A stretch of DNA of 64,000 nucleotides, from positions 404,470 to 468,469 of the forward strand of contig NZ_QTJY01000003.1 in the NCBI RefSeq assembly GCF_003703975.1. Reading direction: 5' to 3'. Both the position numbers and the translations under genes were made by a program. Below, piece after piece: positions 24,214-31,737 of the stretch (its first letter is position 1; every line of letters begins with the position of its first letter). The notes beneath the pieces were generated by a model. It was not told the DNA's origin. It ran no database searches and saw nothing but the letters and a program-made list of their open reading frames with translations. This DNA is from Larkinella soli. Its GTDB lineage: Bacteria > Bacteroidota > Bacteroidia > Cytophagales > Spirosomataceae.

Positions 24214-25260
24214 ATGGAATCAGTTGCCTTAACCCCCACGACCGACGTCTCTCCCGCCCGGATTCTGGAAACCGGCATGGGTTTCTTTGCCACCAAAACC
24301 CTGCTGGCCGCCATTAAACTGAACCTCTTCACCGAACTGGACGGCCACTCGCTGCCGGCGGAGGAAGTGATCACGCGGCTGGCGCTGCACCGGCGGAGTG
24401 CCCTGGATTTTCTCGATGCGCTGGTGTCCCTCGGGTTCCTGCGCCGGGAAGGAAACGACCGGTCGGCCCGGTATGCCAACACCCGGGAAACGTATGCGTT
24501 TCTGCGCAAAAACTCACCGGATTACATCGGCGGGATTCTGGAAATGGCTAACGACCGTCTGTATCCGTTCTGGGGCACGCTCGAAGAAGCCCTGCACACC
24601 GGCCGGCCGCAGAACGAAGTCAAATCGTCGGGAAGGCCGTTTTTTGAAGCCCTCTATGCCGATCCGGCCCGGCTTCAGCAGTTTCTGGAGGCCATGGCCG
24701 GTTTACAGCTCGCCAACTTCCGGGCGCTTTCGGAGGTGTTTGATTTCAGCCCCTACCGCACGCTTTGCGATATCGGCGGAGCCAACGGCATGCTCTCCAT
24801 CACCCTGGCCGGCAAGCATCCGCACCTGCGCTGCCAGTCGCTGGACCTGCCCGAAGTGGAGCCGATCGCCCGGCAGACCATCGAAAAACACGGTCTGACC
24901 GACCGCGTCCGCACCGGCCGGCTGAACTTCATGGACCAGGATTTTCCGACCGCGGACCTGATCACGATGGGCAACATCCTGCACGACTGGGACCTCCCCC
25001 AGAAGCGGATGCTGATCGACAAAGCCTACCGGGCCCTGTCGCCGGACGGCGCCCTGATCGTCATTGAAAATATCATCGACGACGAGCGCCGGGCCAATGC
25101 CTTCGGCCTGATGATGTCGCTGAATATGCTGATCGAAACCGAAGGCGGATTCGATTACAGCCACGAAGATTTCCACAACTGGGCCACCGAAGCCGGCTTC
25201 CGCACCACCGCGAAAGTCCCGCTGACCGGACCGGCCAGTGCCGTCATTGCTTTCAAATAA
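24214..25260 (+). CDS. SAM-dependent O-methyltransferase (Methyltransf_2 family)
   Basis: 348 residues. The N-terminal winged-helix dimerisation domain (~15-100: FFATKTLLAAIKLNLFTELDG ... RRSALDFLDALVSLGFLRR) precedes a Rossmann methyltransferase domain with SAM motif CDIGGANGMLSITLAGKHP, acidic loop SLDLPEVEPIA, ITMGNILHDWD holding the catalytic His-Asp of plant-type O-methyltransferases, and PDGALIVIENIIDD. It resembles acetylserotonin / hydroxyindole-type enzymes and polyketide O-methyltransferases; the substrate is unknown, as no biosynthetic genes are adjacent. The start is ATG 24214, where recognisable family sequence begins. A shared terminator lies downstream. Confidence 0.88.
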   Translation: MESVALTPTTDVSPARILETGMGFFATKTLLAAIKLNLFTELDGHSLPAEEVITRLALHRRSALDFLDALVSLGFLRREGNDRSARYANTRETYAFLRKNSPDYIGGILEMANDRLYPFWGTLEEALHTGRPQNEVKSSGRPFFEALYADPARLQQFLEAMAGLQLANFRALSEVFDFSPYRTLCDIGGANGMLSITLAGKHPHLRCQSLDLPEVEPIARQTIEKHGLTDRVRTGRLNFMDQDFPTADLITMGNILHDWDLPQKRMLIDKAYRALSPDGALIVIENIIDDERRANAFGLMMSLNMLIETEGGFDYSHEDFHNWATEAGFRTTAKVPLTGPASAVIAFK

Positions 25261-25293
25261 ATAGTTGCTTTTAGGTAAACTCAGGTAGAGACG

Positions 25294-25330
25294 AAAAAGG
25301 CATAGCCGGTTGAGCTATGCCTTTTCTTTT
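25294..25330. terminator. Bidirectional terminator between methyltransferase and SMP-30 genes
   Basis: AAAAGGCATAGC (25295-25306) pairs perfectly with GCTATGCCTTTT (25314-25325). The A-run on one side and T-run on the other allow termination in both directions, serving the two convergent genes. Confidence 0.85.
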
Positions 25331-25345
25331 GGTGAAAAGCGCCGG

Positions 25346-26269
25346 TTATTCGACGCCTTTGACCTGCATCTGGAGGGTATAGACCGATTCGGATGCGGTA
25401 ATGAACAGCTGGTCGCGGTCCTTGCCGCCGAAGCAGATGTTGCCCACCCAGCGCGACGGCACCGGAATGACCTGAAGCTTCTGACCTCCAGGGCTGTAGA
25501 CCGTAACGCCCCGCCCGGAGAGGTAGAGGTTGCCCTGGTTGTCGAGAGTCATGCCGTCGCTGCCCTGTTCGACGAAAAGCCGCCGGTTGGTTAGGGAGCC
25601 GTCCGGCTGAATGTCGTATTTGTAGGTTTTATTGGCCCGGATGTCGGCCACGTAGAGGTTCTTGCCGTCGGGCGTTCCAACGATGCCGTTCGGCTGCATC
25701 AGGTCTCCGTCGACCACCACCGCTTCCTTTTTTCCTTTGCCGAAATAATAGACCTTCTGCCCTTCGATGTCCGGCTTCTTCCGGTCCCAGTAGTCACGCT
25801 GGTAATAGGGATCGGTGAAGTAAATACCGCCTTTGGGGTCGATCCAGAGGTCGTTGGGACCGTTGAGCCGGTGCCCTTCGAAACCGGAGAGCAATACCGT
25901 CACCTTCTTTTTGGGGCTGATCGACCAGAGTTCGTCCTTTTCGTCGGCGCAGGAGATGATATTACCTTTCTTATCGAAATACAGCCCGTTGGAGCGGCCG
26001 GTTTTGTCCATGAACAGGCTCAGGTTGCCGTCGGTATCGTACTTCCAGATTTTATCGTTGGGCTGATCGGTGAAGAAAACATTCCCTTTTTTATCGACGG
26101 CCGGACCTTCCGTAAACTTGAACTGGCTGGAAATCTGCCGGGGTGTCGCGCCGGGGGCCGTCACCTTGACGGAATCGGCCGGCGGGGTTTTGCCGGAGGA
26201 GGCAGAGACGGTTCCGGAAAGAGCCAGCAGGGCGGTCAGGAGCAGTCCGGCTTTGTTGCTTGGAATCAT
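25346..26269 (-). CDS. SMP-30/gluconolactonase/LRE family secreted protein
   Basis: 307 residues with a signal peptide (GLLLTALLALSGTVSASS). The mature part is a six-bladed β-propeller: FKFTEGPAVDKKGNVFFTDQPN, NGLYFDKKGNIISCADEKDELW, RLNGPNDLWIDPKGGIYFTD, MQPNGIVGTPDGKNLYVAD and GSDGMTLDNQGNLYLSG. The Glu of TEGP and the Asn/Asp of GPNDLW and DGMTLD are the usual divalent-metal ligands of SMP-30 lactonases. It probably hydrolyses a sugar lactone in the periplasm. The start is ATG 26269; a TACCTTTG promoter box lies 37 nt upstream. It is not linked to any sugar dehydrogenase. Confidence 0.88.
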   Translation of the reverse strand: MIPSNKAGLLLTALLALSGTVSASSGKTPPADSVKVTAPGATPRQISSQFKFTEGPAVDKKGNVFFTDQPNDKIWKYDTDGNLSLFMDKTGRSNGLYFDKKGNIISCADEKDELWSISPKKKVTVLLSGFEGHRLNGPNDLWIDPKGGIYFTDPYYQRDYWDRKKPDIEGQKVYYFGKGKKEAVVVDGDLMQPNGIVGTPDGKNLYVADIRANKTYKYDIQPDGSLTNRRLFVEQGSDGMTLDNQGNLYLSGRGVTVYSPGGQKLQVIPVPSRWVGNICFGGKDRDQLFITASESVYTLQMQVKGVE

Positions 26270-26305
26270 GGTCAATGAGGTTTGGTTCAGGAATTTGGTT
26301 ACCGG

Positions 26306-26313
26306 CAAAGGTA
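26306..26313 (-). promoter_or_regulatory. -7 promoter box of the SMP-30 gene
   Basis: The complement reads TACCTTTG, an exact TAnnTTTG box, 37 nt before the ATG at 26269. A -33 TTTG is not evident at the expected distance. Confidence 0.5.
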
Positions 26314-26386
26314 CGGGGCGAATCAATCGATAACCCGGGCCGCCGAAAAATTTCCGACCGCCCGGATTTCGGCACGGCTTGCTACA

Positions 26387-26480
26387 GGTGGTTCGAGGCA
26401 GGAAAAGTGCCTGAAGGCACTCGGCCGCCTTTTTCTGCCCTTCCCCTTTCTACCAACATCCGGTCGCTCCTCGACCCAAA
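26387..26480 (+). repeat. Dispersed palindromic repeat, copy C (left end of a 775-bp island)
   Basis: GGTGGTTCGAGGCAGG precedes the palindrome AGTGCCTGAAGGCACT (26406-26421), then CTACCAACATCC and the hairpin GGTCGCTCCTCGACC (26462-26476). The outer flank is shared with copy D at 27065-27160 in inverse orientation, so the two form long imperfect terminal inverted repeats. Confidence 0.8.
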
Positions 26481-26567
26481 TAGGGCGTATCCCTCCCCGG
26501 AAACCATGCCGTTTGTTCCTGAGAGGTGGTTTGGGGAAGCGTTTATCCTGAAGAACGAGGGACGCCC

Positions 26568-26672
26568 GACCACCCCCCAGCCCCCTCCTTGCTAAGGAGA
26601 GGGAGAGCGCTGCCCGATTCAAACCCTGCGGAGCCACCCCCTCCTAAAACAGGAGGGGGCTGGGGGGTGGTC
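26568..26672. repeat. Perfect 22-bp inverted repeat of CCCCCAGCCCCCTCC type
   Basis: The 22 nt at 26568-26589 are the exact reverse complement of 26651-26672. The core is CACCCCCCAGCCCCCTCCT. A second hairpin CCCCTCCTAAAACAGGAGGGG sits at the right arm. Open frames here are strings of Pro and Gly and are not genes. Confidence 0.8.
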
Positions 26673-26712
26673 AGCGGGAGGGCAAACCGGCCAGGAAAGG
26701 ACCCTTTCCCTT

Positions 26713-26741
26713 CCCCAAACAAGCTCTCAGGGGGTTTGGGG
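26713..26741. repeat. Hairpin within repeat island
   Basis: CCCCAAAC (26713-26720) pairs with GTTTGGGG (26734-26741). It is a third palindrome type inside the island. A related half (TTCCCCAAATAACCTCTTAGGG) recurs near 26804. Confidence 0.5.
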
Positions 26742-26867
26742 GTAGTAAGAAGCTGACAGAATTGCCCCGATTTAGAATTTCTTCTGTGATAGAAGAGCAA
26801 CAAGACCTTCCCCAAATAACCTCTTAGGGCAGATGGTTCCCGTACCTGCTTTATCATCCCGCAGCGC

Positions 26868-26962
26868 TTTGTCATCCCGAGGAACGAGGGATCCTGTGCT
26901 TCGGCGCTCGGTCAGATCGATCATTGAGCCACAAGATTCCTCCTGGCGTCGGGATGACAAAA
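26868..26962. repeat. GTCATCCCG-type inverted repeat
   Basis: The left arm (26868-26898, TTTGTCATCCCGAGGAACGA then GGGATCCTGTG) and right arm (26930-26962, CACAAGATTCC then TCCTGGCGTCGGGATGACAA) are imperfect reverse complements. Repeats with GTCATCCCGA and GGGATC cores occur widely in bacterial intergenic DNA. It lies inside the island bounded by copies C and D. Confidence 0.7.
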
Positions 26963-27064
26963 CCGAAACCGGCGGGATACCATACGAACCGTAACGTCAA
27001 AGCCATCCACAGTCAGCCCGGCATTCAGGGGCGGACCTTTCCGATGGGAGGGAACCATGCTCGT

Positions 27065-27160
27065 ATTCCGGTCGCGGAGAGACCGGATGTTGTAGCGACT
27101 ACCTGGGCGCACCCGGCAAAGCAGTGCCTTCAGGCACTTTCCCTGCCCCGAACCACCGCT
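27065..27160 (-). repeat. Dispersed palindromic repeat, copy D (right end of island, inverted)
   Basis: On the minus strand: GGTGGTTCGGGGCAGGGAAA, AGTGCCTGAAGGCACT (27123-27138), then CTACAACATCC and GGTCTCTCCGCGACC (27070-27084). It is the mirror image of copy C and abuts the stop codon of the aldo/keto reductase gene. Confidence 0.8.
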
Positions 27161-28191
27161 TAGTATTCGGCCCGGGTGCGGTGGAGCATGGGGAACTGGC
27201 GCTGGTGCCAGTAGGGATAGATCGGCGGCTTTTCACTGGCTTTCTCCAGCCGGGCCACCTGCTCCGGCGTCAGGTTCCAGCCGACGGCATCCAGGTTCTG
27301 CTTCAGCTGCTCCTCATTCCGGGCACCGAAGACGATGGTCGAGACGGTCGGGCGCTGAAGCAGCCAGTTCAGGGCTACCTGGGCCACGGTTTTGCCGGTT
27401 TCCCCGGCCACCTCGTCCAGCACGTCGACGATGCCGAAGAGGTATTCGTCCGGGATCTCCGGCCCTTCGCCCCCGCCCTTCGCGATCCGGTTGTTGTCCG
27501 GCGCGGGCTGGTTCCGGCGGTATTTTCCGCTCAGCCGGCCGGCCGCCAGACCGCCCCAGATGATGGTGCCGACGTTCTGGTCGACGGCCAGCGGCATCAG
27601 TTCCCACTCATACTCCCGGTTCAGCAGCGAATACGACGCCTGGTGGGCGATGTACCGCGACCAGCCGTAGCGCTCCGATACCGACAGCGACTTCATCAGG
27701 TGCCAGCCCGAGAAGTTCGAGCAGGCGATGTACCGCACCTTGCCGCTCTGGATAAGGGTGTCGAGCGTCCGGAGGGTTTCTTCCACGGGCGTACCGGCGT
27801 CGAAGCCGTGCATGTGGTAGATGTCGATGTGGTCGGTCTGGAGCCGCCGGAGGCTGTCCTCGCAGGACCGGATGAGGTGGTAGCGCGAGGAGCCGTGGTC
27901 GTTGGGACCGCTCCCCATCGGGAAGGTCGCTTTGGTCGACAGAATGACCCGATCCCGCAGCCCCGTGAGGGCTTTGCCCAGAATTTCTTCCGAACGGCCC
28001 GTCGAGTACACGTTGGCCGTATCGAACAGGCTGACCCCGGCATCGAGGCACAGACGGACCAGCCGGGTGGCTTCTTCCACCTGCGTGTTTCCCCAGGCGC
28101 TGAAGAACGGTCCTTCGCCCCCGAAGGTACCGGTTCCGAAACTCAACACCGGCACGTTCAGGCCCGATGCTCCTAACTTTCTGTATTCCAT
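27160..28191 (-). CDS. Aldo/keto reductase
   Basis: A 343-residue NADPH-dependent (β/α)8 oxidoreductase. Motifs are the N-terminal YRKLGASGLNVPVLSFGTGTFGG, the catalytic tetrad in LFDTANVYSTGRSEEILGKAL (Asp, Tyr), ILSTKATF (Lys) and DIDIYHMHGFD (His), and the cofactor end VFGARNEEQLKQNLDAVGW. Subfamily and substrate are not assignable from sequence alone; these enzymes often act on sugars or aldehydes. It diverges from the pirin gene across a 193-nt region in which I find no clear promoter. Confidence 0.9.
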   Translation of the reverse strand: MEYRKLGASGLNVPVLSFGTGTFGGEGPFFSAWGNTQVEEATRLVRLCLDAGVSLFDTANVYSTGRSEEILGKALTGLRDRVILSTKATFPMGSGPNDHGSSRYHLIRSCEDSLRRLQTDHIDIYHMHGFDAGTPVEETLRTLDTLIQSGKVRYIACSNFSGWHLMKSLSVSERYGWSRYIAHQASYSLLNREYEWELMPLAVDQNVGTIIWGGLAAGRLSGKYRRNQPAPDNNRIAKGGGEGPEIPDEYLFGIVDVLDEVAGETGKTVAQVALNWLLQRPTVSTIVFGARNEEQLKQNLDAVGWNLTPEQVARLEKASEKPPIYPYWHQRQFPMLHRTRAEY

Positions 28192-28384
28192 AAGCTGATT
28201 TAAATGAATCGGTTGGTTTGATTGAGAGGGTCCGACCCCTTTCGGCCCGAAGTTATCATTTGTTGCCTAATATGGTCCGGCCGGTAACTCCTAATAGCTT
28301 TAAAAGCCGACTTCGGCCCGGAATTGTTACGATTAGTTACCGAATAGTCTGTATTTTCGACACCACTTACTACCCGGCAAACCC

Positions 28385-29236
28385 ATGTTATCCGTTCAGA
28401 AACTTCACAAAGCCGAATATTCCCCCATCGCCGACCTGATCACCTACCGGGCGCTCCCGACCCGCTCGGTGGAGTACGTCGATCCGTTCCTGTTTCTCAA
28501 CCACCACGGCCCCCAGGTCTACCGACCCGACAACCGGGGGCTGCCGTTCGGGCCGCACCCCCACCGGGGCATGGAGACAGTGACGTTTATTCTGGAAGGC
28601 GACATCTCCCACAAGGACAGCTCCGGCCACGAGAGCGTAATCACGGCCGGGGGCGTGCAGTGGATGACGGCCGGGCGCGGACTTATTCACGCGGAAGTCT
28701 CGTCCGATCAGTTCAAACGGGAGGGCGGGCCGCTGGAGGTACTTCAGTTGTGGCTCAACCTGCCGGCCCGGCTGAAAATGACCGAGCCGTTCTACCAGGG
28801 TCTGCAAAAAGCCGAAATTCCGAAGCTGGAACTCGATGGGGGCCGCGTAACCGTCGACCTGATCGCCGGAGACTGGGACGGCCAAAAAGCCGCCTTCAGT
28901 TCCCACATCGGTATTCAGCTGAACACGATTTACTTCCGGCCGGGCGGGCAACTGACCCTCCGCATCCCGTCCGACCATAATATCTTCTTCTACGTGATCC
29001 GGGGCGAAATCGACGCCAACGGGCGGGTGGTTCCGGCCCTGCACCTGGCCGAATTCAATCACGATGGCGAGGAACTGGACCTGGCTTCCAAGCAGGAAAG
29101 CATCCTGCTGTTCGGCCATGCCCGCCCGCTCGACGAGCCGGTGGTGGCGCAGGGGCCGTTCGTGATGAACACCGAGCAGGAAATCCGGGAAGCCTACGAA
29201 GACTACCGGCGCGGCACATTCGGTAGCTGGCATTAA
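28385..29236 (+). CDS. Pirin family protein
   Basis: A 283-residue bicupin. The N-terminal cupin holds the metal-binding set HPHRGMETVTFILEGDISHKDSSGH plus WMTAGRGLIHAE. The C-terminal cupin starts near GIQLNTIYFRPGGQLTL. Bacterial pirins act as quercetin 2,3-dioxygenase-like enzymes or as redox-sensing partners; the role here is unknown. The isomerase-like gene follows after 16 nt on the same strand, so the two probably form an operon. The start ATG follows an A/T-rich leader without a Shine-Dalgarno sequence. Confidence 0.9.
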   Translation: MLSVQKLHKAEYSPIADLITYRALPTRSVEYVDPFLFLNHHGPQVYRPDNRGLPFGPHPHRGMETVTFILEGDISHKDSSGHESVITAGGVQWMTAGRGLIHAEVSSDQFKREGGPLEVLQLWLNLPARLKMTEPFYQGLQKAEIPKLELDGGRVTVDLIAGDWDGQKAAFSSHIGIQLNTIYFRPGGQLTLRIPSDHNIFFYVIRGEIDANGRVVPALHLAEFNHDGEELDLASKQESILLFGHARPLDEPVVAQGPFVMNTEQEIREAYEDYRRGTFGSWH

Positions 29237-29252
29237 GCACACTCCTATACTT

Positions 29253-30734
29253 ATGACCTCAACACCCCAACCCTCCAACGCCTTCCCTTTCCCAACTCTT
29301 TCTCCGGCGGGCTTCCCGCTTCGGATCGGTCTCTTCGGCATCGGGCTGGATGCCTACTGGCCGCAGTTCGAGGGCCTCCGGGAACGACTGGAGGAGTATA
29401 TCCAAACCCTCGAAAACCGAATGCAGCGGCCCGGGGTGGAAATCGTCAATCTGGGGATGATCGACACGCCCGAAAAAGCCATGGCGGCCGGCCACCGCTT
29501 CCGGCAGGCCGACGTGGACCTGATTTTCCTGTATGTCACCACCTATGCCCTCTCCTCGACGGTGCTGCCGGTGGTCCGGCGGGCGAAAGTTCCGGTGATC
29601 GTGCTGAATCTCAGCCCCGAACCGGCCATCGATTACGCCCGTTTCAACGCCCTCGGCGACCGCACCCGCATGACCGGCGAGTGGCTGGCCTACTGTTCGG
29701 CCTGCCCGGTTCCGGAGATTGCGAGCGTATTCAAACGCGCGGGCATCCCGTTCCACCAGATCACCGGCATGCTGCACGACGACCCGCCGGCGCGGAAGGA
29801 GATCGACGATTGGATCGACGCGGCCCGGGTGGCTCACGTCATGGCCCATAACCGGCTGGGACTGATGGGCAATTACTACGGCGGTATGCTCGACATCTAT
29901 TCCAACCTGACGCTGCACGCTGCCATCTTCGGCGGCCACATCGAGATGGTGGAGGTCGACCGGCTGTCGGCCCTCCGCCGGGAGGTGACGGACCGGGAAG
30001 CCGGTGAGCGGGTGGCGCTGTTCCACGAGACGTTCGAGGTGCAGGCCGACTGCGAACCGGCCGAGCTGGAACGGGCCGCCCGGACTTCCGTGGCGCTGGA
30101 CCGGCTGGTCGGGGAACTGAAGCTGGGGTCGCTGGCCTATTATTACAAGGGTACGGGCAACCCGTGGAACGAAGACACGATGAGTTCGGTCATCCTGGGC
30201 AATTCACTGCTGACGGCCCGGGGCATTCCGGTGGCCGGGGAATACGAGGTCAAGAACGTGCAGGCCATGAAGATCCTGGATACGTTCGGCGTCGGCGGCT
30301 CCTTCACCGAGTATTACGCCATGGATTTCCGGGACGACGTGGTCCTGATGGGCCACGACGGTCCGGGGCACATCGCCATCGCCGAGGGCCGGACGAAGGT
30401 GCGGCCGCTGTACGTTTACCACGGAAAAGTGGGCCGGGGGCTGTCGGTGGAGATGTCGGTCCGGCAGGGGCCGGTGACCCTGCTGTCGGTGGTGGAAACC
30501 GCCGGCGGAACGATTCAGCTGCTGACGGCCGAAGCCGAGTCGGTGCCGGGTCCGATTCTGGAGATCGGCAACACGAACAGCCGCTACCGTTTTCCGATCG
30601 GCGCCCGGCGTTTCGTGGAGGACTGGAACCGCCACGGGCCGGCCCACCACTGCGCCGTGGGCATCGGCCATATCGCTTCGAAGATTCGGAAACTAGGCGA
30701 ACTGATGGGCGTCGAGGTGGTTCAGGTGTGCTGA
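29253..30734 (+). CDS. L-arabinose/L-fucose isomerase-family protein
   Basis: 493 residues, cytoplasmic. The N-terminal Rossmann-like domain (RIGLFGIGLDAYWPQFEGL; DVDLIFLYVTTYALSSTVLP) is followed by RLGLMGNYYGGMLDIYSNLTL with IEMVEVDRLSALR, which resembles the hinge of AraA/FucI proteins. The C-terminal half has GTGNPWNEDTMSSVILGNSLL and VLMGHDGPGHIAIAEG. The His and Glu pattern (GHDGPGHIAIAEG; FTEYYAMDF) is compatible with the metal site of the family. Canonical L-arabinose isomerases are about the same length, but the sequence is divergent and no araB/araD genes are near, so the substrate is open. Confidence 0.75.
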   Translation: MTSTPQPSNAFPFPTLSPAGFPLRIGLFGIGLDAYWPQFEGLRERLEEYIQTLENRMQRPGVEIVNLGMIDTPEKAMAAGHRFRQADVDLIFLYVTTYALSSTVLPVVRRAKVPVIVLNLSPEPAIDYARFNALGDRTRMTGEWLAYCSACPVPEIASVFKRAGIPFHQITGMLHDDPPARKEIDDWIDAARVAHVMAHNRLGLMGNYYGGMLDIYSNLTLHAAIFGGHIEMVEVDRLSALRREVTDREAGERVALFHETFEVQADCEPAELERAARTSVALDRLVGELKLGSLAYYYKGTGNPWNEDTMSSVILGNSLLTARGIPVAGEYEVKNVQAMKILDTFGVGGSFTEYYAMDFRDDVVLMGHDGPGHIAIAEGRTKVRPLYVYHGKVGRGLSVEMSVRQGPVTLLSVVETAGGTIQLLTAEAESVPGPILEIGNTNSRYRFPIGARRFVEDWNRHGPAHHCAVGIGHIASKIRKLGELMGVEVVQVC

Positions 30735-30978
30735 AAAGGCAACGGGCGACCATGATGATCGCCCTTGCACCACTCCGTAAATCACTCGAGGATGGGCACC
30801 CTCCACCCTTTACCGAGCAATGCCAGTCTTATTTGATTTAAATGGTGTGTCAAGCCGGAATCGGACTCGGGTTTCCGCGTTGCAATGTTCTCAATAATTC
30901 AGGCATCGGACGTTCGGATTTGGGACAAACTCCATTTCGTTTGGGACACGGACCGAAAATTACCGGCCTCCGTTGTCA

Positions 30979-31018
30979 TTCTAAGTAGATTCTAAGCCTT
31001 TTCTAAGGTATTTCTTAT
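30979..31018 (+). promoter_or_regulatory. Phased direct-repeat array 1 (OmpR-type site) before the response regulator
   Basis: Four heptamers with an exact 11-bp period: TTCTAAG at 30979, 30990 and 31001, and TTCTTAT at 31012, separated by 4-nt spacers. It lies 33 nt before the response regulator ATG. This is the classic layout of OmpR/PhoB-class binding sites, so autoregulation is likely. The preceding 244 nt (30735-30978) after the isomerase-like gene hold nothing else I recognise. Confidence 0.8.
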
Positions 31019-31050
31019 CCGGCAAAGCCAAATTGATCGTAAAACCGCCT

Positions 31051-31737
31051 ATGAAAATTCTGGTCATCGAAGACGAGCCCAAAACGCTCCAGGCCATCCG
31101 TCAGGGGCTGGAAGAAAGCCAGTTTGAAGTGGATGTGGCCTACGACGGCCTGATTGCCAAACGGCTGGCCCTGAAAAACAACTATGCCGCCATCATCACC
31201 GACGTGGTCATTCCCGGCATCAACGGGTTCGAGCTGGTGAAGCAGCTGCGGGAACAGGGGGTCGGCACGCCGATCCTGATGCTGACCGCTCTGGGCGAAA
31301 CGAACGACAAGATCAACGGTTTCGACGCCGGAGCCGACCAGTACCTGACCAAGCCCTTCCAGTTTTCGGAACTGCTGGCCCGGGTCCGGTCGCTGACCAA
31401 ACGCAGCACGCAGGTGACCATGACGGCCCAGATGCTGCGCTTCGCCGGGCTGGAAATGAACCTGGACGCCAAGACCGTCACCCGCGACGGCCGGCCCATC
31501 GACCTGACTGCCCGCGAGTTCGACCTGCTCGAATACCTGATGCGCAACCAGGGCCGCGTCCTGTCGAAACTCGACATTGCGGAACAGGTCTGGGACCTGA
31601 ATTTCGACTCGAATACCAATATCGTGGAGGTGTATATCAATTACCTCCGGCGTAAAATCGACCGGGATTTCCCAAAAAAACTGATTCATACCCAGTTCGG
31701 AATGGGATACGTCCTGAAGGAAGAGGAAAACCGATGA
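31051..31737 (+). CDS. OmpR-family response regulator
   Basis: 228 residues. Receiver domain ~1-115 with Glu7/Asp8, phospho-acceptor Asp51 (AAIITDVVIPGINGFE), MLTALGE and the switch Lys in DQYLTKPFQFSELLARV. Winged-helix DNA-binding domain ~130-225 (GRPIDLTAREFDLLEYLMRNQGRVLSKLDIAEQVWDLNF ... VYINYLRRKID). It resembles CusR/HprR-type regulators in its pairing with a HELKNP kinase. ATG 31051 is preferred over a TTG at 31033. The stop overlaps the kinase ATG by 4 nt. Its probable binding sites are the four 11-bp-phased arrays in this window. Confidence 0.93.
   Translation: MKILVIEDEPKTLQAIRQGLEESQFEVDVAYDGLIAKRLALKNNYAAIITDVVIPGINGFELVKQLREQGVGTPILMLTALGETNDKINGFDAGADQYLTKPFQFSELLARVRSLTKRSTQVTMTAQMLRFAGLEMNLDAKTVTRDGRPIDLTAREFDLLEYLMRNQGRVLSKLDIAEQVWDLNFDSNTNIVEVYINYLRRKIDRDFPKKLIHTQFGMGYVLKEEENR

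Noticed and set aside
26260..27163. Several 60-110-codon open frames in the repeat island
   Set aside because: Their similarity to frames at 12050-12454 comes from the shared palindromic DNA, not from protein conservation.
30842..30900. tRNA-like stretch after the isomerase-like gene
   Set aside because: No cloverleaf can be folded and there is no T-loop consensus; a weakly similar string near 39830 shares only about 15 nt.
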